The notes beneath the pieces were generated by a model. The model was not told the DNA's origin, ran no database searches, and saw nothing but the letters and a program-made list of their open reading frames with translations. Position numbers and translations under genes: made by a program. Of a stretch of 64,000 bases of DNA, positions 7,336-16,948 are shown piece by piece. The stretch's first letter is position 1. The number at the start of each line of letters is the position of its first letter. The stretch is from Vicinamibacteria bacterium (GTDB lineage Bacteria > Acidobacteriota > Vicinamibacteria > Vicinamibacterales > UBA8438), in the NCBI GenBank assembly GCA_022820825.1, contig JAJEEU010000080.1, forward strand, positions 78,987 through 142,986. Reading direction: 5' to 3'.

Positions 7336-8822
7336 GGCGGCACGCGCTCTTGCTCATGCTGGTGCTGCTGGCGGCGCCCCTGCCAATCCTCGCGCAGGGG
7401 ACGGAGATTCCCGCGCACCCGAGCGACCTGACGTTCGAGCCGCTTGCCTTCGAGCCGCCGCGCGCGGCCGAACATCGCCACACGCTACCCGACGGCGGGG
7501 TCGTCTTCATCGTCGAGGACCATGCCCTGCCGCTCGTCGACGTCTCGGTGATGGTGCGCACCGGCGCCTGGCTCGAGCCGCCGGGCAAGGCCGGCCTGGC
7601 GGCGTTGACCGGGAGCCAGATGCGCGCCGGGGGTACGGCGTCGCTGTCGGCCGCCGACTTCGACGAGGAGGCCGCGTTCCTGGCGGCGCAGATCGGCAGC
7701 TCCATCGGCGACACGATGGGGCAGGCCAGCCTGAACTGCCTGACGAAGGACCTGGACGTGGCGCTCGATCTGCTGTTCGACATGCTGCGCAACCCGCGGT
7801 TCGACCAGGACCGGCTGGACCTGGCGAAGAGCCAGATGCTGCAGGGGATGGAGCGCCGCAACGACAGTACGCGCGGCATCGAAGGCCGCGAATGGGGCCG
7901 GTTGATGCGCGGAGGCGACCATTTCTCCACGGTGCCCTCCACGCGCGCGTCGGTCGAGTCGATCACGCGCGAGGACCTGGTTGCGTTCCACGAGCGCTAC
8001 TACCATCCGGGCGGGTTCATCTTCGCCGTGTCGGGGGACGTGGAGCCCGCGGATATCCTGGCGAAGCTGAGCGCGCGCCTGGAAGGCTGGCCGACCGCAT
8101 CCGAGCCGGTGCCGCCGGTGCCGGCGCCCGCCCACGATCCGCGCCCGGCGCTGTACGGCGTCGACAAACCGGACGTCAACCAGGGCCGGGTGTCGATCGG
8201 CCATCTTGGAACGACGCGCGACAACCCCGACCGTTATCCGCTGCTCGTCATGAACGACATCCTGGGCGGCGGAGGCTTCGCGTCCCGGCTGTTGACGCGG
8301 GTCAGGTCGGATGAAGGCCTGGCCTACAGCGCGGGCTCCAGCTTCGGCATGGGCACGTACTACGACGGCGTCTTCAGGGTCGCGTTCCAGTCGCGCAGCG
8401 AGACGGTCGCGCGGGCGGCCGCGATCGTGCTGGACGAGGTCGAGCGCATCCGCTCGGAGCCGGTCAGCGAGAACGAGCTGTCCACGGCGATAGCGTCGTT
8501 CGTGGAGACATTCACGCGCAACTTCTCGAACGCGGCGGCAACCGCCTCGCTGTTCGCGCGGGACGAATACACCGGCCGCGATCCGGAGTACCTGGTCCAC
8601 TACCGGGAGCGGATCAGCGCCGTGACGGCAGACGACGTGTTGCGCGTCGCGCGCGAGTACCTGCACCCCGACCGGCTGGTGATGCTGGTCGTCGGCAATC
8701 TGGATGCCGTGGAGGAGGGCGATCCGGACAACCCGGAGTATGCGCTCGAGGATCTCGCGGGCGAGCCGCTGGTGCGGATTCCGCTGCCCGATCCCTTCAC
8801 GATGGAATACCCCGCCCCGTAA
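7332..8822 (+). CDS. M16 family protein, non-catalytic subunit
   Basis: A 496-residue exported protein starting at GTG overlapping the previous stop (GTGA), with signal peptide to LAQG. It aligns with the M16 fold (VSVMVRTGAWLEPPGKAGLAAL, then GGGFASRLLTRVR), but the position of HxxEH reads LAALTGSQM, so zinc cannot be bound. Such partners supply substrate-binding residues in a heterodimer with the active subunit, comparable to the alpha subunit of mitochondrial processing peptidase. The tight coupling supports equal expression of the two chains. Confidence 0.86.
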   Translation: MRRHALLLMLVLLAAPLPILAQGTEIPAHPSDLTFEPLAFEPPRAAEHRHTLPDGGVVFIVEDHALPLVDVSVMVRTGAWLEPPGKAGLAALTGSQMRAGGTASLSAADFDEEAAFLAAQIGSSIGDTMGQASLNCLTKDLDVALDLLFDMLRNPRFDQDRLDLAKSQMLQGMERRNDSTRGIEGREWGRLMRGGDHFSTVPSTRASVESITREDLVAFHERYYHPGGFIFAVSGDVEPADILAKLSARLEGWPTASEPVPPVPAPAHDPRPALYGVDKPDVNQGRVSIGHLGTTRDNPDRYPLLVMNDILGGGGFASRLLTRVRSDEGLAYSAGSSFGMGTYYDGVFRVAFQSRSETVARAAAIVLDEVERIRSEPVSENELSTAIASFVETFTRNFSNAAATASLFARDEYTGRDPEYLVHYRERISAVTADDVLRVAREYLHPDRLVMLVVGNLDAVEEGDPDNPEYALEDLAGEPLVRIPLPDPFTMEYPAP

Positions 8823-8835
8823 GGCTCCACCGCAG

Positions 8836-10308
8836 ATGACGTCCTCGAACAGGAGGCGCGTTGCCTGGCTGCTGGCGGCCGCCGGCGTGCTGCCGCCCGT
8901 CGCGGCCGGCGCCCAGTCGCTGCAGCCGGCAGGCTGGGATTCCGGCATCCGGCTGGCGGAGGCGGTGGACCGCAATCCCGATCCGGACATCGTGGAGGTC
9001 GACTTCGAAGCCGCAGTGGCGCGGGTGGAGATCGCGCCCGGCGTCGAGGTCGACGCCTGGACCTACAACGGCACCATTCCGGGGCCCATGATCCGGGTCA
9101 AGGTCGGCGACCGGCTGATCGTGCACTTCACCAACAACCTGCCGCGGCCGAGCACCATCCACTGGCACGGACTGCGGATTCCGATCGACATGGACGGCGT
9201 GCCGGGCTACTCGCAGGATCCGGTCGAGCCCGGAGACACGTTCACGTACGACTTCGTGGTGCCCGACGCCGGCATCTACTGGTACCACCCGCACGTGATG
9301 TCGGCTGCGCAGGTCGGATTCGGGTTGTACGGCGCGTTCCTGGTCGAGGATCCGAGCGAGACCGAGACGGTCGGCATCGCCGACGAGCTGGTCATCGTGC
9401 TGAGCGACATCGATCTCGCGGAGGACGGCACGCTGGCGTCGCCCGACACCGGCGGCTCGGTCGGCATGCTGTTCGGCCGGGAGGGGAACAACGTGCTCGT
9501 CAACGGCCGGCGCACCCCCGGACTGCTCGCGCGCTCCGGCGCCCCGCAGCGCTGGCGGGTGATAAACGCCGCGAAGAGCCGCTACTTCATGCTCGATCTC
9601 GGCGAGGGGCATGCATTCCGCAAGATCGGCGGCGACGGCGGGCTCGTCGAATTCTCGGAAGACCATGAGTTCCTCGTGCTGGGAGCGGGGGAGCGGGCCG
9701 ACGTGATCGTGCGGCCGACCGGCGAGCCGGGGAGCGTGCGCGTGCTGCGCTCCCTGCTGCACGACCGCGGCTACGGCAGCACGGAATTCCGCGACCTGGA
9801 GGATCTGATCGAGATGACGTTCGCGGATCTGCCGGCGCACCCCGTCGACACGCTGCCGCAGACCCGCCGCGAGATGGAGCCGTACGTGCTCGACGGAGCC
9901 ACCGAGGTCAGCCTGGAGCTGACCGTGGCGCAGGACCCGGGAGACAAGTCGTTCTCGTACGGCGTCAACCACGTGCCGTTCTGGCAAGCGCAGCCGGTGG
10001 TTGCCCGGCTCGGGGAGACGCAGGTGTGGACCGTGACCAACTCCACGGACTGGTCGCATCCGCTGCACCTGCACGGGTTCTTCTTCATGGTGCTGGACGA
10101 GGCGGGGGAGCCGGTGCGGCCGCTGGAGTGGAAGGACACGGTGGATATCCCGCACCACCGGACAGTGCGCCTGGCGGTGCGCTTCGACGAACGGCCCGGA
10201 ACCTGGATATTCCACTGTCACGTGCTCGACCACGCCGAAGGGGGGCTGCTCAGTGCAGTCCACCTCGAGCTGCCGCTCGAGGAGTTCCGGAACATGCTGA
10301 AGCACTGA
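8836..10308 (+). CDS. Multicopper oxidase
   Basis: A 490-residue exported protein (signal peptide to about residue 27, AGAQ). All four copper-binding motifs are present: STIHWHG (about 107-112), YWYHPH (148-153), HPLHLHG (about 411) and HCHVLDH near the C-terminus. The protein oxidises a substrate at the type 1 site and reduces oxygen to water at the trinuclear cluster; laccase-like, copper-detoxifying and metal-oxidising roles are all possible. No methionine-rich insert of the CueO kind is evident. It lies 13 bp after the M16 pair and may be read through with it. Confidence 0.87.
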   Translation: MTSSNRRRVAWLLAAAGVLPPVAAGAQSLQPAGWDSGIRLAEAVDRNPDPDIVEVDFEAAVARVEIAPGVEVDAWTYNGTIPGPMIRVKVGDRLIVHFTNNLPRPSTIHWHGLRIPIDMDGVPGYSQDPVEPGDTFTYDFVVPDAGIYWYHPHVMSAAQVGFGLYGAFLVEDPSETETVGIADELVIVLSDIDLAEDGTLASPDTGGSVGMLFGREGNNVLVNGRRTPGLLARSGAPQRWRVINAAKSRYFMLDLGEGHAFRKIGGDGGLVEFSEDHEFLVLGAGERADVIVRPTGEPGSVRVLRSLLHDRGYGSTEFRDLEDLIEMTFADLPAHPVDTLPQTRREMEPYVLDGATEVSLELTVAQDPGDKSFSYGVNHVPFWQAQPVVARLGETQVWTVTNSTDWSHPLHLHGFFFMVLDEAGEPVRPLEWKDTVDIPHHRTVRLAVRFDERPGTWIFHCHVLDHAEGGLLSAVHLELPLEEFRNMLKH

Positions 10309-10358
10309 CCGCGCGATTCCCGGCCGGCGGTTTACGGAACGCGGCCGGCCGGTCGTGC

Positions 10359-10364
10359 TAATCT
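10359..10364 (+). promoter_or_regulatory. -10 box for ftsB-like gene
   Basis: TAATCT, ending 11 nt before the GTG at 10376. A start further upstream at 10355 would overlap this box, which favours GTG 10376. A TTTACG at 10331 is spaced too far (22 nt) to be a convincing -35. Confidence 0.4.
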
Positions 10365-10375
10365 ACGGGTACCCC

Positions 10376-10741
10376 GTGCCGAGCCCGTTGCTGTCCCCTT
10401 CAGGCGTCCCGTCCGCGCAGCGGAAGCGTCGCGCCGGCTGGCGGTGGATGCGCCTCGTCCTGTTTCTGGTGGTGGCGTTCGCGATCGCCAACGCGGTCGG
10501 TGGTGCGCGTGGTTTGACCGCGTTCAGGGATGCCACCAGCGAGTTCGCGACGTTGTCGGAGGCAGTCGCGCACCTGCGTCAGGAGAACGACGCGCTGCAG
10601 GAACGGGCGCGGCGGCTGCGTGAGGATGCGGCGGCCGTCGAGGATCTGGCGCGACAGGAACTGGGCCTGATCCGGCCCGGCGAAAAGGTTTTCATCCTCC
10701 GCGATCAGCCGCTGGACGCCGTCATACCCCCGCAGCAGTGA
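10376..10741 (+). CDS. ftsB: FtsB/DivIC-family septum formation initiator
   Basis: A 121-residue single-pass membrane protein: a basic N-terminus (QRKRRAGWRW), one membrane helix (LVLFLVVAFAIANAV), then a periplasmic coiled coil (LSEAVAHLRQENDALQERARRL) ending in the family's conserved tail, ARQELGLIRPGEKVFIL. FtsB with FtsL and FtsQ links early and late divisome proteins. The GTG at 10376 was preferred to the one at 10355 because of the promoter position. It is convergent with recA. Confidence 0.8.
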   Translation: MPSPLLSPSGVPSAQRKRRAGWRWMRLVLFLVVAFAIANAVGGARGLTAFRDATSEFATLSEAVAHLRQENDALQERARRLREDAAAVEDLARQELGLIRPGEKVFILRDQPLDAVIPPQQ

Positions 10742-10747
10742 CGCGCC

Positions 10748-10772
10748 GCCGGACTTTCGCCACGGCCTATCA
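10748..10772 (-). repeat. Fragment of stop-codon palindrome family after recA
   Basis: Read on the minus strand, the recA stop runs into TGATAGGCCGTGGCGAAAGT, one arm of the same family as the full copy at 14209. It sits between convergent ftsB and recA. Confidence 0.5.
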
Positions 10773-11801
10773 GGCGGGTGCGGCTTCCGATTCGGCTGCG
10801 AGCCCCAGCTCGGCGCGTACCCGTTGCTCGATTGCGGCGTACAGCTCCGGCTTTTCCTTCAACAGGCGCTTGACGTTCTCGCGGCCCTGGCCCAGGCGTT
10901 CTCCGCCGTAGGAGAACCAGGTGCCGCTCTTCTCGACGATGCCGCGGTCGACCGCGAGATCGAGCAGGTCGCCCTCCCGCGAGATGCCTTCCCCGTACAC
11001 CACGTCGAACTCCGCCTGGCGGAAGGGGGGGGCGAGCTTGTTCTTGACGATCTTGACGCGCGTCCGACCCCCGATGACCCGGTCGGCGTCCTTGATGGCG
11101 CCGATGCGGCGAATGTCGATCCGGACCGACGAGTAGAACTTCAGCGCCCGGCCGCCCGTCGTCGTCTCCGGGTTGCCGAACATGACGCCGATCTTCTCGC
11201 GCAACTGGTTGATGAAGATCAGGCAGGTCCTGGACTTGGACACCACGCCGGTGAGCTTCCGGAGCGCCTGCGACATGAGCCGCGCCTGGAGCCCGACCTG
11301 GGCATCACCCATCTCGCCGTCGATCTCGGCGCGCGGCACCAGCGCCGCGACCGAGTCGACCACGACCACGTCGATGCCGCCGGAGCGGACCAGCACCTCC
11401 ACGATTTCGAGCGCCTGCTCACCGTGGTCGGGCTGCGAGACGAGGAGGTTCTCCAGGTCGACGCCGAGCTTGCGTGCATAGGTCGGGTCGAGGGCATGCT
11501 CGGCGTCCACGAACGCCGCGTTGCCGCCCTGCTCCTGCGCCTGCGCGATGACCTGCAGGGCGAGCGTCGTCTTGCCGGACGCCTCGGGCCCGTAAATCTC
11601 CACGACGCGACCGCGCGGCACGCCGCCGATGCCGAGCGCATAGTCGATGCTGATCGACCCCGTGGAAATCCGCGGGGTCGACGTGACGCCCCCTTGCTGC
11701 CCGAGCCGCATGATCGATCCCTTGCCGAACTGCTTCTCGATCTGGCCGACTGCGAACTCCACGGCCTTGGTGCGGTCGGGTGGAACGTGTTCGGTGCGCA
11801 T
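10770..11801 (-). CDS. recA: Recombinase RecA
   Basis: A 343-residue RecA of normal length. Walker [10 protein letters not shown] is at 71-79, Walker B at VVVDSVAAL, loop L1 at EIDGEMGD, and loop L2 in [19 protein letters not shown]. RecA forms the filament on single-stranded DNA that drives strand exchange and LexA autocleavage. The ATG at 11801 was chosen because GGAG lies 7 nt upstream; an in-frame ATG 16 codons earlier lacks this. A near-consensus promoter with an A/T-rich upstream tract lies at 11896-11924. A lexA gene begins at the window's other end. Confidence 0.97.
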   Translation of the reverse strand: MRTEHVPPDRTKAVEFAVGQIEKQFGKGSIMRLGQQGGVTSTPRISTGSISIDYALGIGGVPRGRVVEIYGPEASGKTTLALQVIAQAQEQGGNAAFVDAEHALDPTYARKLGVDLENLLVSQPDHGEQALEIVEVLVRSGGIDVVVVDSVAALVPRAEIDGEMGDAQVGLQARLMSQALRKLTGVVSKSRTCLIFINQLREKIGVMFGNPETTTGGRALKFYSSVRIDIRRIGAIKDADRVIGGRTRVKIVKNKLAPPFRQAEFDVVYGEGISREGDLLDLAVDRGIVEKSGTWFSYGGERLGQGRENVKRLLKEKPELYAAIEQRVRAELGLAAESEAAPA

Positions 11802-11895
11802 GGACAACTCCGGTCTGGGTGACGGGTCAGGGGCAACGCTGCGGCGCACCGTTCATGCGCCCGCCTGCACAGTATTGCAATTCACCTGCCACGGC

Positions 11896-11924
11896 ATTCT
11901 AAGGCTGCGCCAGCCTGCTGTCAA
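11896..11924 (-). promoter_or_regulatory. recA promoter
   Basis: On the minus strand: TTGACA (11924-11919), a 17-nt spacer and TAGAAT (11901-11896), a near-perfect sigma-70 promoter. Upstream of the -35, positions 11925-11975 are strikingly A/T-rich for this genome, which fits an UP element. The leader before the chosen start is about 90 nt. No clear inverted repeat that could be an SOS box was recognised. Confidence 0.8.
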
Positions 11925-12095
11925 GCGAAAATCCGTCGTTATAGTCTCATATTTTCAATTTTATCAGTAACTTACAGAAGCATGGACTTTCGCCTTTCCA
12001 TTGCGTCGTGGCAGTTCCAGGCACGTCTCGCGCCGCCCGCCGGCGCAGTTATTGCCACCCGGCCGCTCCACACACAGCCACTGAAGGTGGATGGC

Positions 12096-12122
12096 CGCCG
12101 GGGGTTCGGGGCGCAGCCCCGA
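12096..12122 (-). repeat. Fragment of structured dispersed repeat
   Basis: CCGGGGGTTCGGGGCGCAGC followed by CCC: the terminal hairpin (GGGGCTGCGCCCC on the other strand) of the family seen in full at 28319 and 62659. The gap 11802-12174 holds this, the recA promoter with its A/T-rich tract, and the -10 of the next gene. Confidence 0.6.
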
Positions 12123-12158
12123 GGTGACGAAGCCGCCCGGCGTCGATGCAGATCCGGC

Positions 12159-12164
12159 TACACT
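12159..12164 (+). promoter_or_regulatory. -10 box close to start codon
   Basis: TACACT ends 10 nt before the ATG at 12175, which puts transcription start 3-4 nt from the codon. No convincing -35. Confidence 0.45.
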
Positions 12165-12174
12165 GAACACTTCC

Positions 12175-14211
12175 ATGAGGCTGACCCGCGTCCTGGCGTT
12201 CGTTCTCGTGGCGTGGAGCGTCGCGCCGGCTGCCCAGGAGGCGCCGGCGGCCGCGCTCACCATCGAGGTGGAGCCGCCCGCGCTCACGCTGGAGGTGGGC
12301 GGGAAGGCGCAACTGGGGGCGACGGTCCGCGACGCGGACGGCGCCGTGGTGGCGGACGCCGCCGTCGTGTTCTACTCGCGCGCCCGCCGCAGCGTCTCGG
12401 TGACCCGCGGCGGCGCGGTCGAGGCGTACCGCCCCGGCGAGCATACGCTAGTGGCGCTGGTGCCGGCGGACCCGCAGGACTCCAGCCGGCGCCCGAGAGG
12501 GATCGCCCGCATCGAGGTGCCGGTCAGCGTGCCGCCGCCGCCGGTGGAGCGCGTGCGGTTCACCGGCGTTCCGCAGCGGTTCTACGCGGGCACCCATCCG
12601 CGGTTGGACGTGGAGGTGGTCGACGCCAGCGGAGTCGTGCGCCACGACGTCGACGTCGAATACGGCAGCGCCGATCCGGAGGTGGCCGGCATCGATGCAT
12701 ACGGTGTGCTGCAACTGCACCGCCCCGGCGACGCGACGCTGTCGGTAGCGGCCGAGGAAGCCCGCGACACGCTGACGATCGAGGTCGAGTCCAATCCCGT
12801 CGCCTCGCTCGCGCTGCATGCATCCGAGGAGGCGGTCCGCACCGGCGACGTGGTTGTCTTCACCGCGGTGCCGCGCGACGCGCGCGGCCTGACCGTGCGC
12901 AGCGTACCGGTGGAGTTCGCGGTTGCGGGGGAGACCGCTCCGAGCATCCTCGCGGCCGGAGCCGCGGCGATGATCACGAGCGAGGGGCGGTTCGTGGCGG
13001 AGCGTTCCGGGACCTTCACCGTGGTGGCGACCGCCGGGGCGCACGTTGCGCGGCGGACCGTCAGCGTCCGCCGCCGGGATGTCCGCCGCGAGGTGGAGCT
13101 GGTCGGCCGGGCCCCCGTCCGTGACCGCCGCACGTCGGACCTGTGGGTCTGGGAGGGCACGGACGGGCGCGACTACGCGATCACGGGGACGTGGGGCTCG
13201 GACGGCTCCAGCTACATCTGGGACGTGACCGACCCGTCCGACATCCGCAGGGTGCGCGAGGTGCAGGTCGATGCCCGGACCGTGAACGACGTCAAGGTCT
13301 CGGAGGAAGGCGACATTGCCGTCATCAGCCGCGAAGGGGCGTCGGACCGCCGCAACGGCATCGTCATCCTCGGCGTGGGCAACCCGCGCGAAGGCGTCCC
13401 GGTGCTGGCGGAGTACACGGAGTCGCTGACCGGCGGCGTCCACAACCTGTTCATTTCCGAGGGCCACGTGTACGCGCTGAGCGCAGGGCGGCGCTACGAC
13501 GTCATCAACATCGAGGATCCGGGCAACCCGCGGCGCGTCGGTCAGTTCGAGATGGATACGCTCGGGCACAGCATTCACGACGTCTGGGTCAGCGACGGCA
13601 TCGCCTTCTCGTCCAACTGGACCGACGGCGTGGTCGCGGTCGACGTGGGCGGCGGCGGCCGCGGCGGAACGCCCGAGCGGCCGGTGGAGCTCGGGCGCTA
13701 CGCCTATCCCAGCGGCTGGAACCACGCTGCGTTTCCCTACACGAGCCCGTCCACCGGCAAGCGCTACCTGTTCGCGGGCGACGAGGCGTTTCCGTACACC
13801 GGCCTGAGCCGCGGCCGCGGCGGGACGCCGATAGTCGCCGCCGGCTGGATTCACGTCATCGACTGGACCGACTGGGCCAACCCCCGGGAGGTGGCGCGCT
13901 ACCAGGTGCCCGAGGCCGGCTCGCACAACCTCTGGGTCGAGGACGACACGCTGTACGTCGGCTACTACAACGGCGGGCTGCGCGTCGTCGACGTGTCGGG
14001 CGAGCTGCTCGGCGACCTGTACGCGCAGGGCCGCGAGATAGCCCGCTTCCTGCCGTTCGACCCGGAGGGCTTCACGGCCAACGCCCCGTTCGTATGGGGC
14101 GCGCAGCCCTTCAAGGGGCACATCTTCTTCACGGACTGGAACAGCGGCCTGTGGGCCGTGCGCCTCGCGCCGCGGACCGGTCCCGGCCGGATAATCGGGG
14201 AACCCCAGTAG
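12175..14211 (+). CDS. Secreted Ig-like/LVIVD-repeat beta-propeller protein
   Basis: A 678-residue exported protein (signal peptide to APAAQ). The first half holds about three bacterial Ig-like (Big_2-type) domains, with segments such as LEVGGKAQLGATVRDADG and VRTGDVVVFTAVPRDARG. The second half is an LVIVD-type propeller with repeated units (YVINIEDPGNPRRVG-like, WVSDGIAFSSNWTDGVVAVD, SHNLWVEDDTLYVGYYNGGL). The family is extracellular and probably binds carbohydrate or surface ligands; no catalytic residues are evident. The stop TAG is the first triplet of a palindromic repeat. Confidence 0.75.
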   Translation: MRLTRVLAFVLVAWSVAPAAQEAPAAALTIEVEPPALTLEVGGKAQLGATVRDADGAVVADAAVVFYSRARRSVSVTRGGAVEAYRPGEHTLVALVPADPQDSSRRPRGIARIEVPVSVPPPPVERVRFTGVPQRFYAGTHPRLDVEVVDASGVVRHDVDVEYGSADPEVAGIDAYGVLQLHRPGDATLSVAAEEARDTLTIEVESNPVASLALHASEEAVRTGDVVVFTAVPRDARGLTVRSVPVEFAVAGETAPSILAAGAAAMITSEGRFVAERSGTFTVVATAGAHVARRTVSVRRRDVRREVELVGRAPVRDRRTSDLWVWEGTDGRDYAITGTWGSDGSSYIWDVTDPSDIRRVREVQVDARTVNDVKVSEEGDIAVISREGASDRRNGIVILGVGNPREGVPVLAEYTESLTGGVHNLFISEGHVYALSAGRRYDVINIEDPGNPRRVGQFEMDTLGHSIHDVWVSDGIAFSSNWTDGVVAVDVGGGGRGGTPERPVELGRYAYPSGWNHAAFPYTSPSTGKRYLFAGDEAFPYTGLSRGRGGTPIVAAGWIHVIDWTDWANPREVARYQVPEAGSHNLWVEDDTLYVGYYNGGLRVVDVSGELLGDLYAQGREIARFLPFDPEGFTANAPFVWGAQPFKGHIFFTDWNSGLWAVRLAPRTGPGRIIGEPQ

Positions 14212-14374
14212 CAGCCCGTGGCGAAAGTCCCGCTGCATTCGACCGGCCATGCATCCCGCCTGACGGCGTGGTTCCTCGCTCACATACTCTCAAGTATTCT
14301 CGCTCGTCACGACTTGTCAGCCGGGCGCCTGCCCGGTCTCGGTGCGACGCGGGACTTTCACCACGGGCTGCCAG
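14209..14374 (+). repeat. Full stop-codon palindrome element
   Basis: A 166-bp element with terminal inverted repeats of about 23 bp: GCAGCCCGTGGCGAAAGTCC at the left, and at the right the complement of GCAGCCCGTGGTGAAAGTCC. The interior (CATCCCGCCTGAC, CTCGCTCACATA, CTTGTCAGCC) matches the copy at 53089 in opposite orientation. It supplies the TAG stop of the LVIVD gene and ends 2 nt before the next start. It encodes nothing and resembles a MITE or a large REP-like palindrome. Confidence 0.8.
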
Positions 14375-14376
14375 CC

Positions 14377-15444
14377 ATGCCCGTCCGGGGTGTGCTCCGC
14401 GGCACGGCCGCGCTCGCGGCCGGACTTGCGGCGCTGGCCGCCCTGCCCGCCGGCGCGCGCCCCGACCCGCCCGTCAGCAGCTACTACGTCTACGTCTGCG
14501 CCGAATCCGAGGACGAGGTCGCGCTCGTGCGCTACGGTCCCCGCGGCCTGGAGGTGGTCCGGCGCGTGGCCGTCGGGCGCCTGCCGGCGGAAACGGAAGG
14601 GCCGCACGGCATCACCGTCGGCCCGGACGGCCGGCACTGGTACGTGTCCGTTGCGCACGGCGCGCCGTTCGGGAGCGTGCACAAGTACGCGACGGGCAGC
14701 GACGCGTGGGTGGCCGGCGTCACGCTCGGGATGTATCCGGCGACGCTGGACATCGCGGCATCGACGCGCCTGCTGTTCGCCGCCAACTTCGACCTGCACG
14801 GACCGCCGGCGCCGGGCACCGTCTCCGCCGTCGAAATCGACACGATGGAGGAGGTGGCGCGCGTGGAGACGGGGGTGATGCCGCACGGGTCGCGGCTCAG
14901 CCGCGACGGCACGCTCCATTACTCGGTCACCATGATGGGCGGCGAGCTGGTCGAGCTCGACGCCCTCGGCTTCGAGGTCGTCCGGCGCCTGCCGCTCGGC
15001 GACGGGGTGCAGCCGACGTGGGTCACGGCGCCGACGCGCGACGGAAAGGTCTACGTGACCGGCAACAACGTCGCGTCGGTGTTCGAGGTCGACGTCGAAG
15101 CGTGGCGCATCAGCCGCACGTTCGAGACCGGCGCCGGCCCGTACAACCTGGCGGTCACGCCCGACGGCGCAACGCTCGTCGCCACCTACAAGAACGGCGA
15201 CGCGGTCGGCTTCTGGGACCTGCAGGCCGGCGTGGAACGCGCGCGCGTCCCCACCACGCGCACGATCCCGCACGGCGTGGTCGTGACGCCGGACGGCGCC
15301 TACGCCTTCGTCTCCGTCGAAGGGGTCGGCAGCGAGCCGGGCACCGTCGAGGTGTACGACGTGCGCACGGCCGAGCGGCTGGGCGCGGTGGACATCGGCA
15401 AGCAGGCCAGCGGCATCGCCTTCTGGACCGTCAGGGAGGAGTAG
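14377..15444 (+). CDS. Secreted YncE-type beta-propeller protein
   Basis: A 355-residue protein with an Ala-rich signal peptide (to PAGARP). The rest is a seven-bladed YVTN/YncE-type propeller with repeats such as GPHGITVGPDGRHWYVS, GPYNLAVTPDGATLVATYKN and IPHGVVVTPDGAYAFVSVEG. In-frame codons upstream lie in the repeat element, so the ATG at 14377 is the first credible start. These proteins act outside the cytoplasm as binding scaffolds; no enzymatic role can be assigned. It follows another secreted propeller, and both may serve the same surface process. Confidence 0.76.
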   Translation: MPVRGVLRGTAALAAGLAALAALPAGARPDPPVSSYYVYVCAESEDEVALVRYGPRGLEVVRRVAVGRLPAETEGPHGITVGPDGRHWYVSVAHGAPFGSVHKYATGSDAWVAGVTLGMYPATLDIAASTRLLFAANFDLHGPPAPGTVSAVEIDTMEEVARVETGVMPHGSRLSRDGTLHYSVTMMGGELVELDALGFEVVRRLPLGDGVQPTWVTAPTRDGKVYVTGNNVASVFEVDVEAWRISRTFETGAGPYNLAVTPDGATLVATYKNGDAVGFWDLQAGVERARVPTTRTIPHGVVVTPDGAYAFVSVEGVGSEPGTVEVYDVRTAERLGAVDIGKQASGIAFWTVREE

Positions 15445-15464
15445 GCGCCTCCCGCCGCCGCCGG

Positions 15465-16649
15465 CTAAGCCGTACGCTCGACCGCCAGGGCCACGCCGTT
15501 GCCGCCGCCCAGGCAGAGCGTGGCGATGCCGCGCCGCAGGTTGCGGTTCCGGAGCGCGTACAGCAACGTGGTGAGGATGCGGGCGCCGCTGGCGCCCAGC
15601 GGGTGGCCCAGGGCGACCGCGCCGCCGTTGACGTTGACGCGGGCCGGGTCGGCGCCCAGCTCGCGGATGACCGCGAGCGCCTGGGCCGAGAACGCCTCGT
15701 TGAGCTCGATCAGGTCGACGTCGTCCAGACTCCAGCCGACTTTCCGCAACAGCTTCGTGACCGCATCCACCGGCGTCATGAGGAGCCACTTGGGCGGCAG
15801 CCCGCAAACCGCCTGGCCGACGATCCGCGCCAGCGGCGTGACGCCGAGCGCGGCCGCCCGGTCGGCGCCCATCACCACGACGGCCGCCGCGCCGTCGTTG
15901 ACGCCTGGCGCGTTGCCGGCGGTAACGGAGCCGCCCGCCTTGAAGGCCGGCTTGAGGCGGGACAGCGCCTCGGCCGTCGAATCCGGACGCACCGGCTCGT
16001 CGTATTCCAGGCGGATCGGGTCGCCCTTGCGGCGCGGGATTTCGACCGGGAGGATCTCGTCCCTGAAGTGACAGTCCCGGATGGCGGCCGCCGCCCTGCG
16101 GTGGCTCTCGGCGGCGAAGGCGTCCTGGTCCTCCCGGCTCACGCCGTAACGTTCGGCCACCGCCTCGGCGGCCAGCCCCATCGACCAGTTCTCGAGCGAG
16201 CACCACAGGCCGTCGTGCATCATCGCGTCGTGCGCGTTCACGTGGCCCATGCGCAGGCCCTCGCGGGCCTTGGGCAGGAGATACGGCGCGTTGCTCAACG
16301 ATTCCATGCCGCCCGCGACCGCGACGTCGATGTCGCCGGTGGCGATGCCCTGCGCCGCCAGCATCACCGACTTGAGTCCGGACCCGCACACCTTGTTGAT
16401 GGTCAGCGCGGCAACGTGATCCGGAAGCCCGCCGTGCAGCGCCGCCTGGCGCGCCGGCGCCTGGCCGAGCCCGGCCGCCACGACGTTGCCCATGATGCAC
16501 TCGTCCACGGCGGCGGGATCGATGCCGGCCCGCACGACCGCCTCGCGGACCACGCGGGCCCCGAGATCGGTGGCCGGCAGGCTCTTGAGCGCCCCCAGGA
16601 AGCGGCCGGTCGGCAGCCGCGCCGCACTGGCGATGACAGCTTCACGCAT
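15465..16649 (-). CDS. Acetyl-CoA C-acyltransferase (thiolase)
   Basis: A 394-residue cytoplasmic thiolase. The nucleophilic cysteine is in [14 protein letters not shown] (about residue 89), and the catalytic histidine and cysteine are in [17 protein letters not shown] and the C-terminal [13 protein letters not shown]. It either condenses two acetyl-CoA (AtoB/PhaA) or thiolyses 3-ketoacyl-CoA (FadA); the [13 protein letters not shown] form and length fit the AtoB-like group slightly better. No other beta-oxidation genes lie beside it. It is downstream of the DciA-like gene on the same strand (3-bp gap). Confidence 0.9.
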   Translation of the reverse strand: MREAVIASAARLPTGRFLGALKSLPATDLGARVVREAVVRAGIDPAAVDECIMGNVVAAGLGQAPARQAALHGGLPDHVAALTINKVCGSGLKSVMLAAQGIATGDIDVAVAGGMESLSNAPYLLPKAREGLRMGHVNAHDAMMHDGLWCSLENWSMGLAAEAVAERYGVSREDQDAFAAESHRRAAAAIRDCHFRDEILPVEIPRRKGDPIRLEYDEPVRPDSTAEALSRLKPAFKAGGSVTAGNAPGVNDGAAAVVVMGADRAAALGVTPLARIVGQAVCGLPPKWLLMTPVDAVTKLLRKVGWSLDDVDLIELNEAFSAQALAVIRELGADPARVNVNGGAVALGHPLGASGARILTTLLYALRNRNLRRGIATLCLGGGNGVALAVERTA

Positions 16650-16652
16650 TGA

Positions 16653-16937
16653 TCAACCCGATCCTTTCACCGCGACCCGCTTGATCGCGCCGCGCCCGAG
16701 CAGCTCTCGAAGGCGCGGCCGGATGACGCGCATGGAGCGCGCCGTCTCCGCGCGCCAGTGCTCGCCGGCGGCGGCGACGTGGAGCGTGCCGTCGGCGGCC
16801 AGCGCGACCGACGTGGCCCTGGCCATTGCCGGACCTACCGATGCGCGCCAGGCGAAGCGCACCTTGGCCGCCGACAGCGGCTGGCCGCGCAGCAACTCCA
16901 GGACTGCGCGCGGCGCAACCTCGCGCACGGGGACCAT
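16653..16937 (-). CDS. DUF721/DciA-like protein
   Basis: A 94-residue protein with the DUF721 pattern: an N-terminal Ser/Ala/Val helical part, [26 protein letters not shown], then a beta segment and a helix ([20 protein letters not shown]). DciA-type proteins help load the replicative helicase in bacteria without DnaC/DnaI. It is shorter than many DciA proteins but covers the KH-like domain. The start region is shared back-to-back with maf. Confidence 0.7.
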   Translation of the reverse strand: MVPVREVAPRAVLELLRGQPLSAAKVRFAWRASVGPAMARATSVALAADGTLHVAAAGEHWRAETARSMRVIRPRLRELLGRGAIKRVAVKGSG

Positions 16938-16942
16938 ATGAT
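16937..16942 (+). promoter_or_regulatory. -10 box of maf, adjacent to start codon
   Basis: TATGAT ends 6 nt before the GTG at 16949. Its first bases lie in the DciA-like start codon on the other strand. Confidence 0.5.
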
Positions 16943-16948
16943 CCGGGA

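Noticed and set aside
11802..11975. SOS box in the recA promoter
   Set aside because: Only short A/T-rich half-palindromes such as ATTGCAAT, not matching the lexA inverted repeat.
14209..14374. Small protein in the repeat
   Set aside because: Short frames exist, but they are not kept in the other copies of the element.
13143..16652. 1169-codon plus-strand frame
   Set aside because: Shadow of the LVIVD, YncE and thiolase genes in a different frame.
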